38,444 nucleotides of DNA from Seminavis robusta (Eukaryota; Bacillariophyta; Bacillariophyceae; Naviculales; Naviculaceae). The DNA is taken from the NCBI GenBank assembly GCA_903772945.1, contig CAICTM010001061.1, positions 1 through 38,444 on the forward strand, written 5' to 3'. A program made the translations under genes and the position numbers. Shown piece by piece: positions 25,365-35,600 of this stretch (position 1 is the stretch's first letter; each line of letters opens with the position of its first letter). The notes beneath the pieces were generated by a model. It worked only from the letters and a program-made list of their open reading frames with translations. It had not been told where the DNA came from and did no database searches.

Positions 25365-26516
25365 ATGAATAATAGTGAGGTCCAAGTGGAAAGCTCGCCG
25401 GCTGTGACGCTGTCGAGTACCAACGCGAAAAAATCAGTGAGCATGGACTCCAATAGTAGAGTGGACAAGGAGACCAACTCCGACAAGCAGCAGATTTCCA
25501 CCTCAGATATGACAAGAAGAATGGTCTGTGGGGGTGTGGCCGGCATGGTGGCAAAGGTATGTTTCCAAAAGCCGAACGAGAAAATATCCGAATTTCACCC
25601 TAACTTGTACTAACTAAATCGGCCAAAACACAAACACAAACAGACTGCGACCAATCCTTTGGAACGGATCAAAATGTTGTCTCAAACAGGAGAACACGGG
25701 ATGGAAACTCGACAACGACCTTCCATCGTGTCCATGTATCGCAACATTATTCAAAAGGAAGGCGTCCTGGGCTTGTGGGCTGGTAATGGAGCCAATTTGG
25801 TGCGAATTTTCCCCGCCAAAGCTGTCGTTTTCTCCACCAATGACATGTATAAATCCATCTTTAGCCGTCTCTCCGGCAGTGAAAGTGGGGCGGTCTCCTT
25901 CTTGGCAGGAGGATTTGCAGGAATGACGGCAAGTGCGCTTACGTACCCTTTGGATTTTGCAAGAGGAAGAATCTCTGGAAAATTGGCGGGTGCCGGCGCT
26001 GCAGCAAAGACAGGCCAACCACAACAATCCATTCGGCCCACCAAAGAATACAGTGGCATCACCCGAACCATTGTGATCACCATCAAAGATGAAGGATTAC
26101 TTGCTTTGTACAAGGGAGTGACACCCACTCTGATAGGTGCATTGCCGTATGAAGGTATCAAATTCGGTACTGTTGGACTTTTGGAACAACTATTCCCCAC
26201 ACAGCCAGATCAACCAGCATCCTACTACGTCACCAGGAAAATGTTCATGGGAGGATTGGGAGGTGTCATGGCTGGTCTTATTACCTACCCAAATGATACT
26301 GTGAGACGCATGCTCCAAATGCAGGGAAGCCGAGGAACTACCGCAGTGTATTCTGGTTACTGGGACTGTGCCAGGCAAATTTATCAGAACCACGGAATCG
26401 CTAGATTGTACAGTGGACTTCTTATCAACACAATCCGCATGCTGCCAAACGTCGCCATTCAATTTGGAAGTTACGAGCTGCTCAAACGGTGGACGGCCAA
26501 GGCCAATCTGTTTTAG
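25365..26516 (+). CDS. Mitochondrial carrier (SLC25) family transporter
   Basis: Two exons, 25365-25556 and 25644-26516; the 87-bp intron (GTATGT...ACAG) joins in phase after GMVAK. The protein is 354 residues. After a 48-residue hydrophilic N terminus come three carrier repeats, each with the P-x-D/E-x2-K/R signature: NPLERIK, YPLDFARGR and YPNDTVRR. Each signature is followed by a second helix with the G-rich motif (LWAGNGANLVRI, LYKGVTPTLIGALPYEGIKF, LYSGLLINTIRMLPNVAIQF). The NGANLVRIFP segment and the mixed charged signatures resemble the ATP-Mg/CoA/adenine nucleotide branch, so a nucleotide or cofactor substrate is a reasonable guess. The substrate cannot be fixed without the contact residues in a structural alignment. 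Mitochondrial inner membrane is likely; a plastid location is possible. Confidence 0.92.
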
Positions 26517-26842
26517 TGCAGCGCATGTGGAGCTTGTAATAAGTACCGGTAGTCACAACAACTGGAAGTAGCCAGGCTGATGAAGAAGCGGCCTCTATGA
26601 GTAGAGATCCAGTGCTACCGTATTCGACAGCAACCAACTAGTTCCCCGATGTACCGGAACCTGGTACAGTACTACCGGTAACACTATTGCTGCTGCGAGC
26701 TACAGGTACAATAATGTAGCCAAACTGCTTGTACGAAGGGCGTTTGTCTTCCATCGACCTGTTTCAATCTCGTTGATATACTAGTACTCTCTTAGAACAA
26801 TTCTATGCATACTCGTAAAGCACCAGTCATTTGCCCGTCTAT
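26517..26842. other. Convergent intergenic region
   Basis: About 326 bp between the 3' ends of the carrier and the minus-strand coiled-coil gene. There are two TACCGGTA palindromes near 26545 and 26675 and other short palindromes; no gene was seen. Confidence 0.5.
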
Positions 26843-29800
26843 CTATTCAATTGCAGCAAGTCTTTGCAGCACCTCCTCGCATGCAGCTCGTAGAAACCCT
26901 GCAGTGGCCTCCAAGCTTCCTTGTCTCACCCATTGGTTCAGAACAGAGCTCAGATCAATGCGTTCCCCTAAGTCCTGTTCACAAAAGACAGTATCTGGAA
27001 CCCACCATGCACTCCCAGAGCTTCCATGTCGTCCGTAAGAGGCTTTCAAAACTGACTTGTCACCAAGCTGAACTCGCACAAAAAGCGTGGGCTTTGATTC
27101 TACTTCTTCCATTGTCAATGACACGTCGTATTCATTGGCTATCTCTTGAAGGCTCAGCGCTGCAAGATCGATTCTTCCCGCGAGCACCGGCATCTCGAGC
27201 GCTTCTGTCGTGTCATCGACTCCATTCTCTCCCGACAATCGCAAAATGAGACCTTCCTGAAGCCTTGCCGGGGAGAGCAGGGCATTATAAAACTTGTCAA
27301 TGATGTCGCCATCCTGCTTCTCATCCAGCTGAACTGCCCGGGATACAGCAACGTCCATGGATCCGTCCAATTCGAGTCGGGTCTCCAAGCCCTGAGCGAC
27401 ATGATGAAAGATGGCTTGACACTGCTCTGCGATCGATACGTCTATAGATGATAGCTGACGAACGGCAGAGTAGGACAGAAGAGAAGAAGCACCCTGCAGT
27501 CGCTGTAGTTGCTGTTCAGCCATCTTGAAGCGCTGGTGCATTTGAACCTTCTTCCGCTCTTCCATCTTGATCATCTCCTCCAGCCGTTGAATTTCCTTCT
27601 CTGTCTCTGACAGATGCTTTCTCGTTGGCCCCAGCGATGCCTTGACAGGGAGAACCACAGAGCCCAACACAATTGATTTCTGGGAGATTTGTTGCTTGAC
27701 TGGGGCGAAACTTCGGCGGAGGTTTTTGCAAATTTCCAATTCGACCTTCTGCCATTCGTTCAATGCCAGCCGTTGCCATGTCTCCAAAAATTCTGGGTCG
27801 ATGGAACTGTAGTCATCATTGATGCACGTGGTAGTTGCTGTAGGGAGGGTCTTTGTTGTCGCCGCATACAGACTATTTTGTACGCATCCATTCAAACAGG
27901 AATGCCAAGCACTGGAAATCGTCCTTGCGGGACCGATATTATTGTTATTGAAGACCCCGTTGATGCTGCGGTTGCCAGAACCCAACGCCAAGTTTGCCGC
28001 CACAGTTTTGAGGTCCCAATTTGTGTCGCGACGACTAAGCAGAGAGGAGTTTGTTAAAGCTTCAAGCCAAACATTGGTTGTGTCCAGTCGGGATCGAAGC
28101 TGGGGATGACAACGGTTAGAAACACATAGGTATTGTCACAAAACTGAACCACACTTGAATGACGTATCGGGGTTTCTTACCTTGGTACCTTGCTCGGCCT
28201 GATCGAAATCGTCTTCTTCCTGAGATACAATGTGATTTGTTTCGGAAGCAGGAGCATCCTCTTTCGAGGCAGACAAGGGTTCTGAGGAAAGCCGTCTTGC
28301 TTGAACTGGAGAAAGAGAGCCGGATCTCTCTTCGACGGCGCTTTCATCGCACTGTTTTGGTTGCTCTGGGCTGCCAACGGTTACACCAGTAGAAGGAGAC
28401 TGCACCGCTTCGCTTGACAAGTTATCCATCACAAGCAAGCTTGGATTGCCAGGTGTGCCTTCCTCGTCGTTTGTTGGGTCGTACAATGCGCCTCCGTTAC
28501 CTGGAGAGCAGAAAGAAGAACTCTTCCTTCTGTCAGAGCTGCTTCGCCGTCGATGTTTCGTGTTTGAGCGCCGGCGCTTGGAACCCTGTAGTTTTTTTGG
28601 CTTATCATTGTAATTGTCTTCCGCCAGGCTGTCAAAGTCTTGCTCCCACACAGCTAGCATGGCCGAATTTTCTTTTGTCTCTGCAATTTCTTCCTCCCCT
28701 TGATCGTCATCTTTTGGCTTGGGTGTCAAAGGGAATCGTTGTTGCGCCACCTCCGCGGGCAGAGGTGTAAACTTGCCCGCCGGTGCATCTCGTTCGTATT
28801 CGGCAGCCTCTGCCACGCCAAATTGTACAGACTTGGAATGTGGACATTTCAAATGTGAGTTGTTGCTGTTGTCGGGAGATGTTCGCGGCGTTGAAAAGCC
28901 TTGGCTTCCATTGTTGTGTCGCAAGAGAGGCGGCGACTGAACGGCTCCAAAAGTTGGAGCAACTGCAAAATGTGCCGTTGTTGTGTTTGCCTTTGGCTTG
29001 GAATGCGAAAGACTAATAGAGCAAGACAAAGAATTGAGTGGTCAGTTGTTTTGTTTGCTTTTTGCACAAGACAAGACGAGACGACGACAATACCTACCAT
29101 CCTTTGGTGGGTGCCACTCTTCTCGCAGACCAGCTTGTTTGCGGATGAATCTGCGGTGGCTTTTCCCCGTAGCACTTTTTCCAGTACTCTCTGGCTTTCT
29201 GTGCTGGAGACAGGCCTTCAGGAAGTTTCATGCTGTCATCTTCATTTTCCATGGCAGCAGACGCCTCATCAGAAGGTCTTCGTCGCTTGGCAGTGTATGT
29301 CTTTTGTTTTTTGACTTGGTTTCCCAGTTTCTTGGCCGACACAAAGAGAGGAGGGCTCTGTGACGGGGGCGTCATTGTCACTTGTCCGTCCAGCTGAAGA
29401 GCGCTATCTAGCGTCTTGGGCGTCATTGGAACAAACTCGTCGTCGTCCACAAAGATAAACGGGTCATGTTCTTCTACACTCTCGTTGGAGGAACGGGAGG
29501 CGGAACGTGGGGATTGAGTACTGGCTGCTGAAACAGGTACCAATGTTTGTTGTTTAGGAGAGCTCGTTGGTTCATTGCTCTTGACAGCACTGCTTTCCTG
29601 CTGCCGTTTCCGTCCCCTCCGTCTCAACATGGGTGGAACTGTCCTCTTTAGTTTGGCATTTGAATCCATTAGTGATTGTTGTTCAGTCTGAGAGAGAGCT
29701 GGTTTAGGCTTCTTCACAGCATTGGATTCCACACCAATGCTGTCATTATGGTTCCCATTGTTCTCTTGACCCATTCCACCGATCAAAGCTGGACCCAGAC

Positions 29801-29894
29801 GACGAGGACTGCGCCGCGGAATGAGCCGTGGCGACGGCGATTTCTTTGGTGTTGGAGGGGCCAACGACGGAAAGCTACGCAGAGAAGAAGACAT
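26843..29894 (-). CDS. Large nuclear-type protein with SP/TP motifs, KxVxF motif and coiled coil
   Basis: Three exons by my model: 29098-29894, 28181-29012 and 26843-28099. Introns of 85 and 81 bp (TG|GTAGGT...TTAG; AAG|GTAAGA...CCCAG) keep one frame across all junctions and give 961 residues. The N-terminal ~540 residues are disordered and basic: many Ser-Pro and Thr-Pro sites (APPTPKKSPSPRLIPRRSPR; MTPKTL; PLTPKPK), nuclear-localisation-like clusters (KRRRSNTKHRRRSSSDRRK), and HSKSVQFG, which fits the K/R-x-V-x-F docking motif for protein phosphatase 1. Around residues 670-710 there is a coiled coil (EKEIQRLEEMIKMEERKKVQ). The C-terminal ~220 residues are folded in character. This layout recalls cell-cycle or kinetochore scaffolds such as KNL1, but I cannot show homology, so no name is given. 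Confidence 0.75.
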
Positions 29895-30224
29895 TGTCCC
29901 TGTTCAATTCATAAATGGGCCGAAGTGATGGCTGGATTACTAGTACTACTATCCAGAGTACTATTACATTCGATTCTGATGAGAGCTGAAGAAATGGCGG
30001 GGTGATGGGAAGCACGACGCGTTCGACGGCCTTTCTTTGGCGCGAAGAAATCAAACTGTCGTTATGTTAACTGTACAAAGTGCACTAGGGTTAACGTTAA
30101 TATTCACTGAGTCAGACCATTTTCGTCAAACAGTTTTACTAGCTAGTACTGCATCCAAGCGAAAGTGGAAGTTTGCTTCTTGCTTCCTTGCCTTGCCCAT
30201 AGTAATATAACGATTGATTTAACC
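29895..30224. promoter_or_regulatory. Divergent intergenic region (candidate shared promoter)
   Basis: 330 bp between the start of the coiled-coil gene (minus) and MsrB (plus). It contains TAGTACTACTATCC-like short palindromes around 29940 and an AT-rich part near 30060-30110. The MsrB frame is open upstream from 30165, but only from a GTG. Confidence 0.4.
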
Positions 30225-30995
30225 ATGAGGACTTGTCTGCAACTCCTGTGTCTACTCTCTCTTTCGCTGTCAGGCTGCACGGCTTTTCAGCCAAGCCAAA
30301 GAAAGCACCACGCCATGCAGACCGGTATCGGTCCTACCAAACTCTTTGCGACAATTGAAAAGGTGGAAAAGACCGAAGAAGAGTGGCGGCAAGAGCTTTC
30401 TCCCCAAGCCTACTACGTACTGCGAGAAGCCGGAACCGAGGCACCAAGAAGCTCAGAACTCAACGATGTAAAAGAACCTGGCACTTTTGTGTGTAAAGGA
30501 TGTGGAGCACCCCTCTTCACTACTGCCGCCAAGTTTGAATCTGGCTCTGGCTGGCCCTCCTTCTACCAGCCTGTTGATAAAAGTGCTGTCGATTTGTCGG
30601 TTGATTACAAGTTGATAATGCCACGCACTGAAGTATGTTGCGGTTCGTGTGGTGGTCACCTTGGTCATGTCTTTGACGACGGACCACAGCCCACTGGACA
30701 ACGCTACTGCATGAATGGCATCGCCATGGACTTCAAAGCCGACGAAACCAACCCCGATTTGGCTGCTGCCGTTGTGGAGCGACAATCTTCTCCCTTCAAA
30801 CCCACGGCTGAGTCACAATTACCAGGAATTTTGTTCAATGGCGCTATTGGGGTGCTCTTTTTTGGTTCCTTTGTTACCAGAATAGGAGACATTGAATCCC
30901 TGGGAGGAACCCCGGTGCCGTTTGATTTCTTTCCCGTCATTCCTGCCGTCTTCTATGGCGTCATGGCAGCGCAAGGCATATCACGACTTTTGTAG
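30225..30995 (+). CDS. msrB: Methionine-R-sulfoxide reductase B with C-terminal membrane tail, plastid-type
   Basis: 256 residues from the ATG at 30225. MsrB repairs oxidised proteins by reducing the R form of methionine sulfoxide, usually with thioredoxin. A signal peptide ends at GCTAFQPS, fitting the diatom plastid cleavage motif (a Phe just after the site). The domain shows both zinc CxxC pairs (C90-x2-C93, C139-x2-C142), SGSGWPSFYQP, GGHLGHVFDDGP and the catalytic Cys162 in RYCMNG. The usual family length ends soon after this. Here about 55 more residues follow (from about residue 200) with two hydrophobic stretches (GILFNGAIGVLFFGSFV and FFPVIPAVFYGVMAAQGI), which look like a membrane hairpin anchor. 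The frame is continuous, with no sign of read-through from a lost stop. Confidence 0.95.
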   Translation: MRTCLQLLCLLSLSLSGCTAFQPSQRKHHAMQTGIGPTKLFATIEKVEKTEEEWRQELSPQAYYVLREAGTEAPRSSELNDVKEPGTFVCKGCGAPLFTTAAKFESGSGWPSFYQPVDKSAVDLSVDYKLIMPRTEVCCGSCGGHLGHVFDDGPQPTGQRYCMNGIAMDFKADETNPDLAAAVVERQSSPFKPTAESQLPGILFNGAIGVLFFGSFVTRIGDIESLGGTPVPFDFFPVIPAVFYGVMAAQGISRLL

Positions 30996-32829
30996 AAGAG
31001 CTAAAGGAATGGTGGTCCTATTATTAGTTCTATACAGATACAGACAGGTGCATGTATCAATGATGCCCCATTGGATTTGTTGTCCCCTACTAGAACTCTG
31101 TTGCCGCAGTCTGTCAGGTGTCACTCCTGCTATTGATCCAAGCAGTTTCTCGTGGCTGGCGTCCTACGAGCCCTACAAGGAGTCCGGTACCATGGATGGC
31201 AAGACGAGTATAAGCTTGGCACCATGCAGTCTAAAACTCGGCGCGGGGACACTGATGGTCGGCTTTATAGAATGTACCGGTATTCGCCCACTGGTACATG
31301 TACTGGTGGGCCCAAGCTGGGTCGCTTGCGGTATGATTGCTTGGATCTTTAGTGGCAGTGCCTTAGCTCCTTCTTCAAGGCAGATCTCTGAGCCCTACGG
31401 GCCAAGATCTGAAGTTACGAGTACTAGTACTGATGTTGACAAAGAGATTGAAATTAAATGCCGGAGGTCACCAGAGAACTTGGATCAAAGGACAGTTATC
31501 AGAGGGCCCCCGCAGCAGCCAGGGTTCAAGATAGATGCGTATGTGCCCTGCCTGAGATTGATCCATTCAACGTAAGTACAGACACTGGTGGGGCTGAATG
31601 TTCCGGTAGATATGTAATTGTTCTTCAGATACAGAGACCCTCGCTACCTCGCTGGGATGAAAGAGGCAGCATAACATCCAGCTTCAACAACGAAGAAGGA
31701 ATCATCATCACTACCTTCCGCAACATCGCACCTCTGAGTAGAGTTACACTCGCAAAGCAATTGATGGTTTTGCCTGGGGCTGAAAGTACCGGTGAGAGAC
31801 GCCGCCACGTCTGTCAACCATCATCGACGGAATGATAGCGTGTTGTCCAGGCGACTGAGTCAAACCGGAACCACTCTACCGGAACCACTGGTATCTGTGC
31901 GATGTACGAGCAGATTCTTAGTCGGCTGCCAAACTATCATGGGTTTCTCCGTTTGTCTATTAGTGGTTCATCCCCTATCCCGTCGCACTTCTGGAAGCTC
32001 TGCATGGCACGAGATCCCACGGTTTACACTGATCGCAGATGGATACTACTTTGTGCGCGCGACAACCCACCAGCCCAAAGATCCGTTTTCTGCACCCTGC
32101 TAGCCAGGTACTAGTAGCTCATGGACTGACTCGACTCGACTCGACTCGACTCGACTCGACTCGACTCGACTCGACTCGACTCGACTCGACTCGACCAGAA
32201 AGAGCTCACCATGACCATGATCACCAGGATTCTGGTTTTTTAGCCGATTGCCCTTTCGTAGAGTGATCTTGGTGCTTGCTTGGTGTGTCATACTGGTACA
32301 GGAAACTCGAAGTTACCAGTAAATCGCAAAGTTACCGGTACATGTACTAGTAGTACCTGCAGCATGCTCAGAGTCCAGAGTACAACACAACGACATACAT
32401 GTCGCGGTGGCTACCTCCTCTGTACCGGTAGACGTGTAACTAGCTTCCGGTAGCCCGGCACCTTGCTCATTCATCTTGGATGGAACGTACAGTACGTGTA
32501 ATTCTCCGCTCGACTTGAAACGGCTTGAGGTCCTTCATCCACATCGCGAGAACGGAATGATAAATCCAATGCTTCGATTGAAAAACCAGAAACCGACAAG
32601 AAACTTAAATATTAGACTAGCCTTGCTACTAGCTAGTAGCTAGCTAGTCTCTAGAGTGTTATGTTTTTGCTTTTACAATGAAAATTTTGAGCGAAACAAC
32701 CATTTCTAAAGCAATTTCATTCTCGTGTAAAAGTAAAATCCTGAATTTTTAGAAACGGGTTGCTCCAGCTTCAGTATGTGCATAATATGAATACCGGTAG
32801 CTGAGCGAGAACTACAGGACTACTACACT
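30996..32829. other. Long gene-free region with microsatellite
   Basis: About 1.8 kb downstream of MsrB. Overlapping open frames (30892-31575, 31458-31835, 31792-32103) conflict and have no recognisable domain; the one at 31458 starts with ATG and codes 125 residues, but composition does not support it strongly. A pentanucleotide array lies at 32131-32195. Short palindromes (ACCGGT, AGTACT, CTAGCTAG) are dense, especially at 32290-32450 and 32620-32650. Confidence 0.5.
32131..32195. repeat. (TCGAC)n microsatellite, 13 copies
   Basis: Thirteen uninterrupted TCGAC units. The same pentamer in reverse-complement form (GAGTC register) occurs as a shorter array at about 34104-34132, upstream of the DUF6824 gene. 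Confidence 0.95.
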
Positions 32830-33226
32830 GGACCTCTGTGGAAACTCGACTCGTGCTACGGATCGTCTTTTAAATCCTTTTTATCGTCTCCTATTTAATG
32901 GATTTCGTCTCCTAAAAATAGGAGACGAAACGGATCGTCTCTTAAATCTTTCATCTCCTCTTAAATCGTCTCCTATTTTCAACTCCTATTCTCAACGGAT
33001 CGTCTCTTAAGTGCACCATGTAAACTGTATGGTAATGGCTCTTGAATCTTTTGGATCGTCTTCTATTTCGAAACGATCATCTCCTAAATGGAATGTCTCC
33101 TAATGAATCGTCTCCTAAATATAGGAGACGATTGCTTTCGTCTCTTAAATCATTTTGATCGTCTCCTAAGCCTTGGTGTATCGTCTCCTAAGTAATTTGC
33201 CACGAATGATGTTTCCACAGAGGTCC
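32830..33226. mobile_element. MITE-like element with 16-bp terminal inverted repeats and internal TCGTCTCCTAAAT motifs
   Basis: 397 bp bounded by perfect 16-bp inverted repeats: GGACCTCTGTGGAAAC at 32830-32845 and GTTTCCACAGAGGTCC at 33211-33226. The inside is almost filled by about 14 direct copies of a degenerate TCGTCTCCTAAAT-like motif at irregular spacing (for example at 32883, 32904, 32966, 33107, 33159 and 33180). Two reverse copies form perfect 12-bp-stem hairpins with 4-nt loops (32903-32930 and 33106-33133). There is no coding frame. A short non-autonomous DNA transposon is the best label. I could not identify an unambiguous target duplication, so mobility is an inference. Confidence 0.65.
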
Positions 33227-34154
33227 TGAGGACTGATGAATGACTCGACGACTCAATTCATTGACTGTCACTCATAGTCTTCGTGTTCGCCCCACCAGTT
33301 CACGTGATCTTTTGGGTTCGGTGAAACTTGCTTAACGGGCTCCAGATCGATTCTTAGAGAGTTAACATCTTAGATCTACCGTGCTCCACTCTTTTAAGCC
33401 TTTCTCATGCCTGATAGACTTTTGTTATGAAAACTATGCTCGCAGTATACAATATACAATGGGTTTACAAGATACATCTACTGTACTGAGTACTGTATAA
33501 GCAAGGACATGGGTACCTGGTACTAAACTACTACCGGTACTATAATAGTACCGTAGTACCTGTTAACTGTGCATGTAGATACCGGTATGCGGTAACGCAC
33601 CACTTTAAATTCGGCAAGTGAGACAAAACGCAGAAGCTCAGTTTTTGTCGTACTACTAGAGTGAAAAGGCTGTACAGCTGGTCATAAATAGATTATTCAC
33701 TTCTCCGATCTCCGATCAACATCGACGACAGAAGAGTCTTGCAACAACTTGTACTCTATTGCCACAGTACTAACCTAATCAATAATGAATTGCCGCAACT
33801 TGCGAGATGCCGGAAGCCGGAACCAAAATTTAGTTATGGGGGTGCTGGGGCACTTTCACTAAAACAGTGGCAGGTGGCAGGTTGTTCTAAATCAATGTCT
33901 TCGTGCAGCCGAGGCAAATTGGTTTTTGGTTGCTGCACGGTGCACGACGAGACGACGCGAGATACTAGTAGACACACACTATGGCGGATAGGATTGTTTT
34001 ATAATCGGACAGGAAACAAAGACCTACTCTAGCTAGCTAGAGAATTGTTGTTGCTTTGCAATCCACAAAGAGCCCACAGTGAAAGCAGAGTGATCGGTTA
34101 TTAGAGTCGAGTCGAGTCGAGTCGAGCCGAGTCTAACCCAGTTCCAATTCGACA
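33227..34154. other. Upstream region of the DUF6824 gene
   Basis: About 0.9 kb with no supported gene. It includes several GTACCGGTAC-type palindromes at 33505-33590 and a short GAGTC pentamer array at about 34104-34132, 22 bp before the start codon. The open frame at 33739-34032 begins with TTG and looks random. Confidence 0.5.
34104..34132. repeat. (GAGTC)n short array
   Basis: Five to six GAGTC units, one with a T-to-C change (GAGCC), directly upstream of the DUF6824 start. It is the same pentamer as the 32131-32195 array on the opposite strand. Confidence 0.85.
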
Positions 34155-35600
34155 ATGAGTGCAGAGGTTGCGGCTCTTCCGCTAACCGGTATAAAGCATC
34201 CTGGCATCAATGGTGAGTCTTAGCAGTCTCGTTGATACATGGCAAGGCGATGGTGAAGGCCGGGAGCTAATACGCTGCTATTATCTCTTCTTTCTTCTCA
34301 CGAAAAACAGACGTCATGGTGAGTTCCAGAAAGGAGGTATTGACAGAAGCATTCTCATGTTCCCCTTTAGTTCGCTTTCGTCTACATGTACTGCGAGTTG
34401 TATCGTTGTAGTTGTGCCATGCTGTCGCAGCTTTTTCGGCTATGCTCACTGTGCATATGCCCCTCTTGTGATTCCTTAACAGTTTGGACGAGGCGGAGAA
34501 ACTAACTACCATATTGGCAACCACAGATTCCGTGTTTTAGCCGATGAGCACAGATCCTCTTACCGTGGGTCAAGCCGAAAGGATAAGGCCATCGTGGTTC
34601 ACGAGGTCGTTCGCATCTGGAGGGAAAGAAAGGGACGCTTCCTTACCAAGACAGACCCCGAAAAGGGAGATGACAGCCTATGGCACGACGTAGGAGACGA
34701 GGTACGCCAGCTACGAGATCAGTCAAAATGCCCATCTGAATTAGCACATCCTGACCACTAGCTGCATTTGCCTTCTTCCAATCTAAAATATTGCAGGTTG
34801 CAAAAAAGAAGGCCGCAAAAATCCTTAGTGAAAAGAGTTCTTCACGCCAACGAGGAAAAGCCGAAAAAGCAGGCGCCGACGGTGGCAATGGTAAACGCCC
34901 CGCTGAGAATTCCCCTGCTGGGGAAAGGCCTTGCAAAATCAGGGCTGTTGATGGAGCAATTTCTGCAAATGTGGCTGCTACTACAGCAACAGCAGCAGCT
35001 TCCACATCATTGGCCATGCCACAAAGTGCTGCTACCGCGGCGTGGATTCGCCAGTCGGCATTGTTGCGTGGTCAAGCGCAGCTTCCACCCTCCATGCAAT
35101 TGCCAGCAGCACCGCAAGCTGCGCGTCTGCCTCCGAATCCTTTACAACAGCTTGCTGGTTTAGCAACCCCCAATAATCTTCTTGGTGGTGGCCTCAGCAC
35201 GTTGGACTTATTGCGTCTTCGGAACAATCCATTGGCCATGCCCACCACGTTGCCCGGTACCAGTATTGGGGCATTGCCCTGTATTGGGGCATCGTCTCTG
35301 CCGCCGAGAGCATTGGCAGCTGTAGCCGACGCTCTGGTGGCGCAGGAAGAGCAGCAACGGGCAGTGGCAGCCGCGTCCACCTCAAGAACTGTGCTGGCAA
35401 ACTCCATCTTGATGAGAAATCTCACCACGTTGCAAAACGGCAACCCCTTTGCCGCTGCTGCAAGTAGGAACAACGGCCGAAGTCACCTCGGCCTATCCGC
35501 AGAGCAGCTGAAGCAGCTGGTCCGAGATAGCCAGCCTGCTGGTTCGGGGCGAGATCCAGAGGAATGCAAGCGACCAGCCGATTCCAATGGTAAAAGCTAG
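34155..35600 (+). CDS. DUF6824 domain protein (four exons, one of 8 nt)
   Basis: Exons 34155-34212, 34311-34318 (8 nt), 34483-34701 and 34797-35600; introns of 98, 164 and 95 bp, all GT-AG. The protein is 362 residues. The DUF6824 domain lies at about residues 20-110: NDVMFGRGGETNYHIGNHRF, then RSSYRGSSRKDKAIVVHEVV, GRFLTKTDPEKGD, WHDVGDE and VAKKKAAKILSE. This is the pattern of the family (NDVLxGRGG ... HPGN ... GRFLK ... A-x3-K-x2-QALRE), which is expanded in diatoms and of unknown function; a DNA-binding or regulatory role is often guessed. The remaining ~240 residues are low-complexity, rich in Ala, Gln, Leu and Asn, with a basic nuclear-signal-like cluster early on (RQRGKAEKAGADGGNGKR). 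A nuclear regulator is therefore an inference. Confidence 0.9.
34311..34318 (+). other. 8-nt microexon of the DUF6824 gene
   Basis: ACGTCATG, flanked by AAAAACAG on the left and GTGAGT on the right. With one base from exon 1 it encodes Asp-Val-Met of the conserved NDVxFGRGG motif, so skipping it would delete the motif and shift the frame. Confidence 0.85.

Noticed and set aside
28136..29029. Treating 29094-29894, 28136-29029 and 26843-28003 as three separate genes
   Set aside because: Good donor and acceptor sites with matching phases join them into one 961-codon frame, and the middle and last frames lack credible ATG starts of their own.
26843..29894. Naming the coiled-coil protein KNL1/Spc7
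   Set aside because: Only the general layout and one KxVxF motif fit; no MELT repeats or clear RWD sequence could be shown by eye.
30892..31835. Overlapping plus-strand frames after MsrB (30892-31575, 31458-31835)
   Set aside because: They overlap each other or MsrB in other frames, have no recognisable domain and lie in palindrome-rich intergenic DNA. The ATG-started 31458 frame is the least unlikely but is unsupported.
32039..32291. Repetitive peptides encoded on both strands of the TCGAC array
   Set aside because: Open frames are a by-product of a stop-free pentamer microsatellite.
32860..33200. CRISPR-like array of TCGTCTCCTAAAT motifs
   Set aside because: Spacing is irregular, the motif is degenerate and partly inverted, the whole is bounded by inverted repeats, and the genome is eukaryotic.
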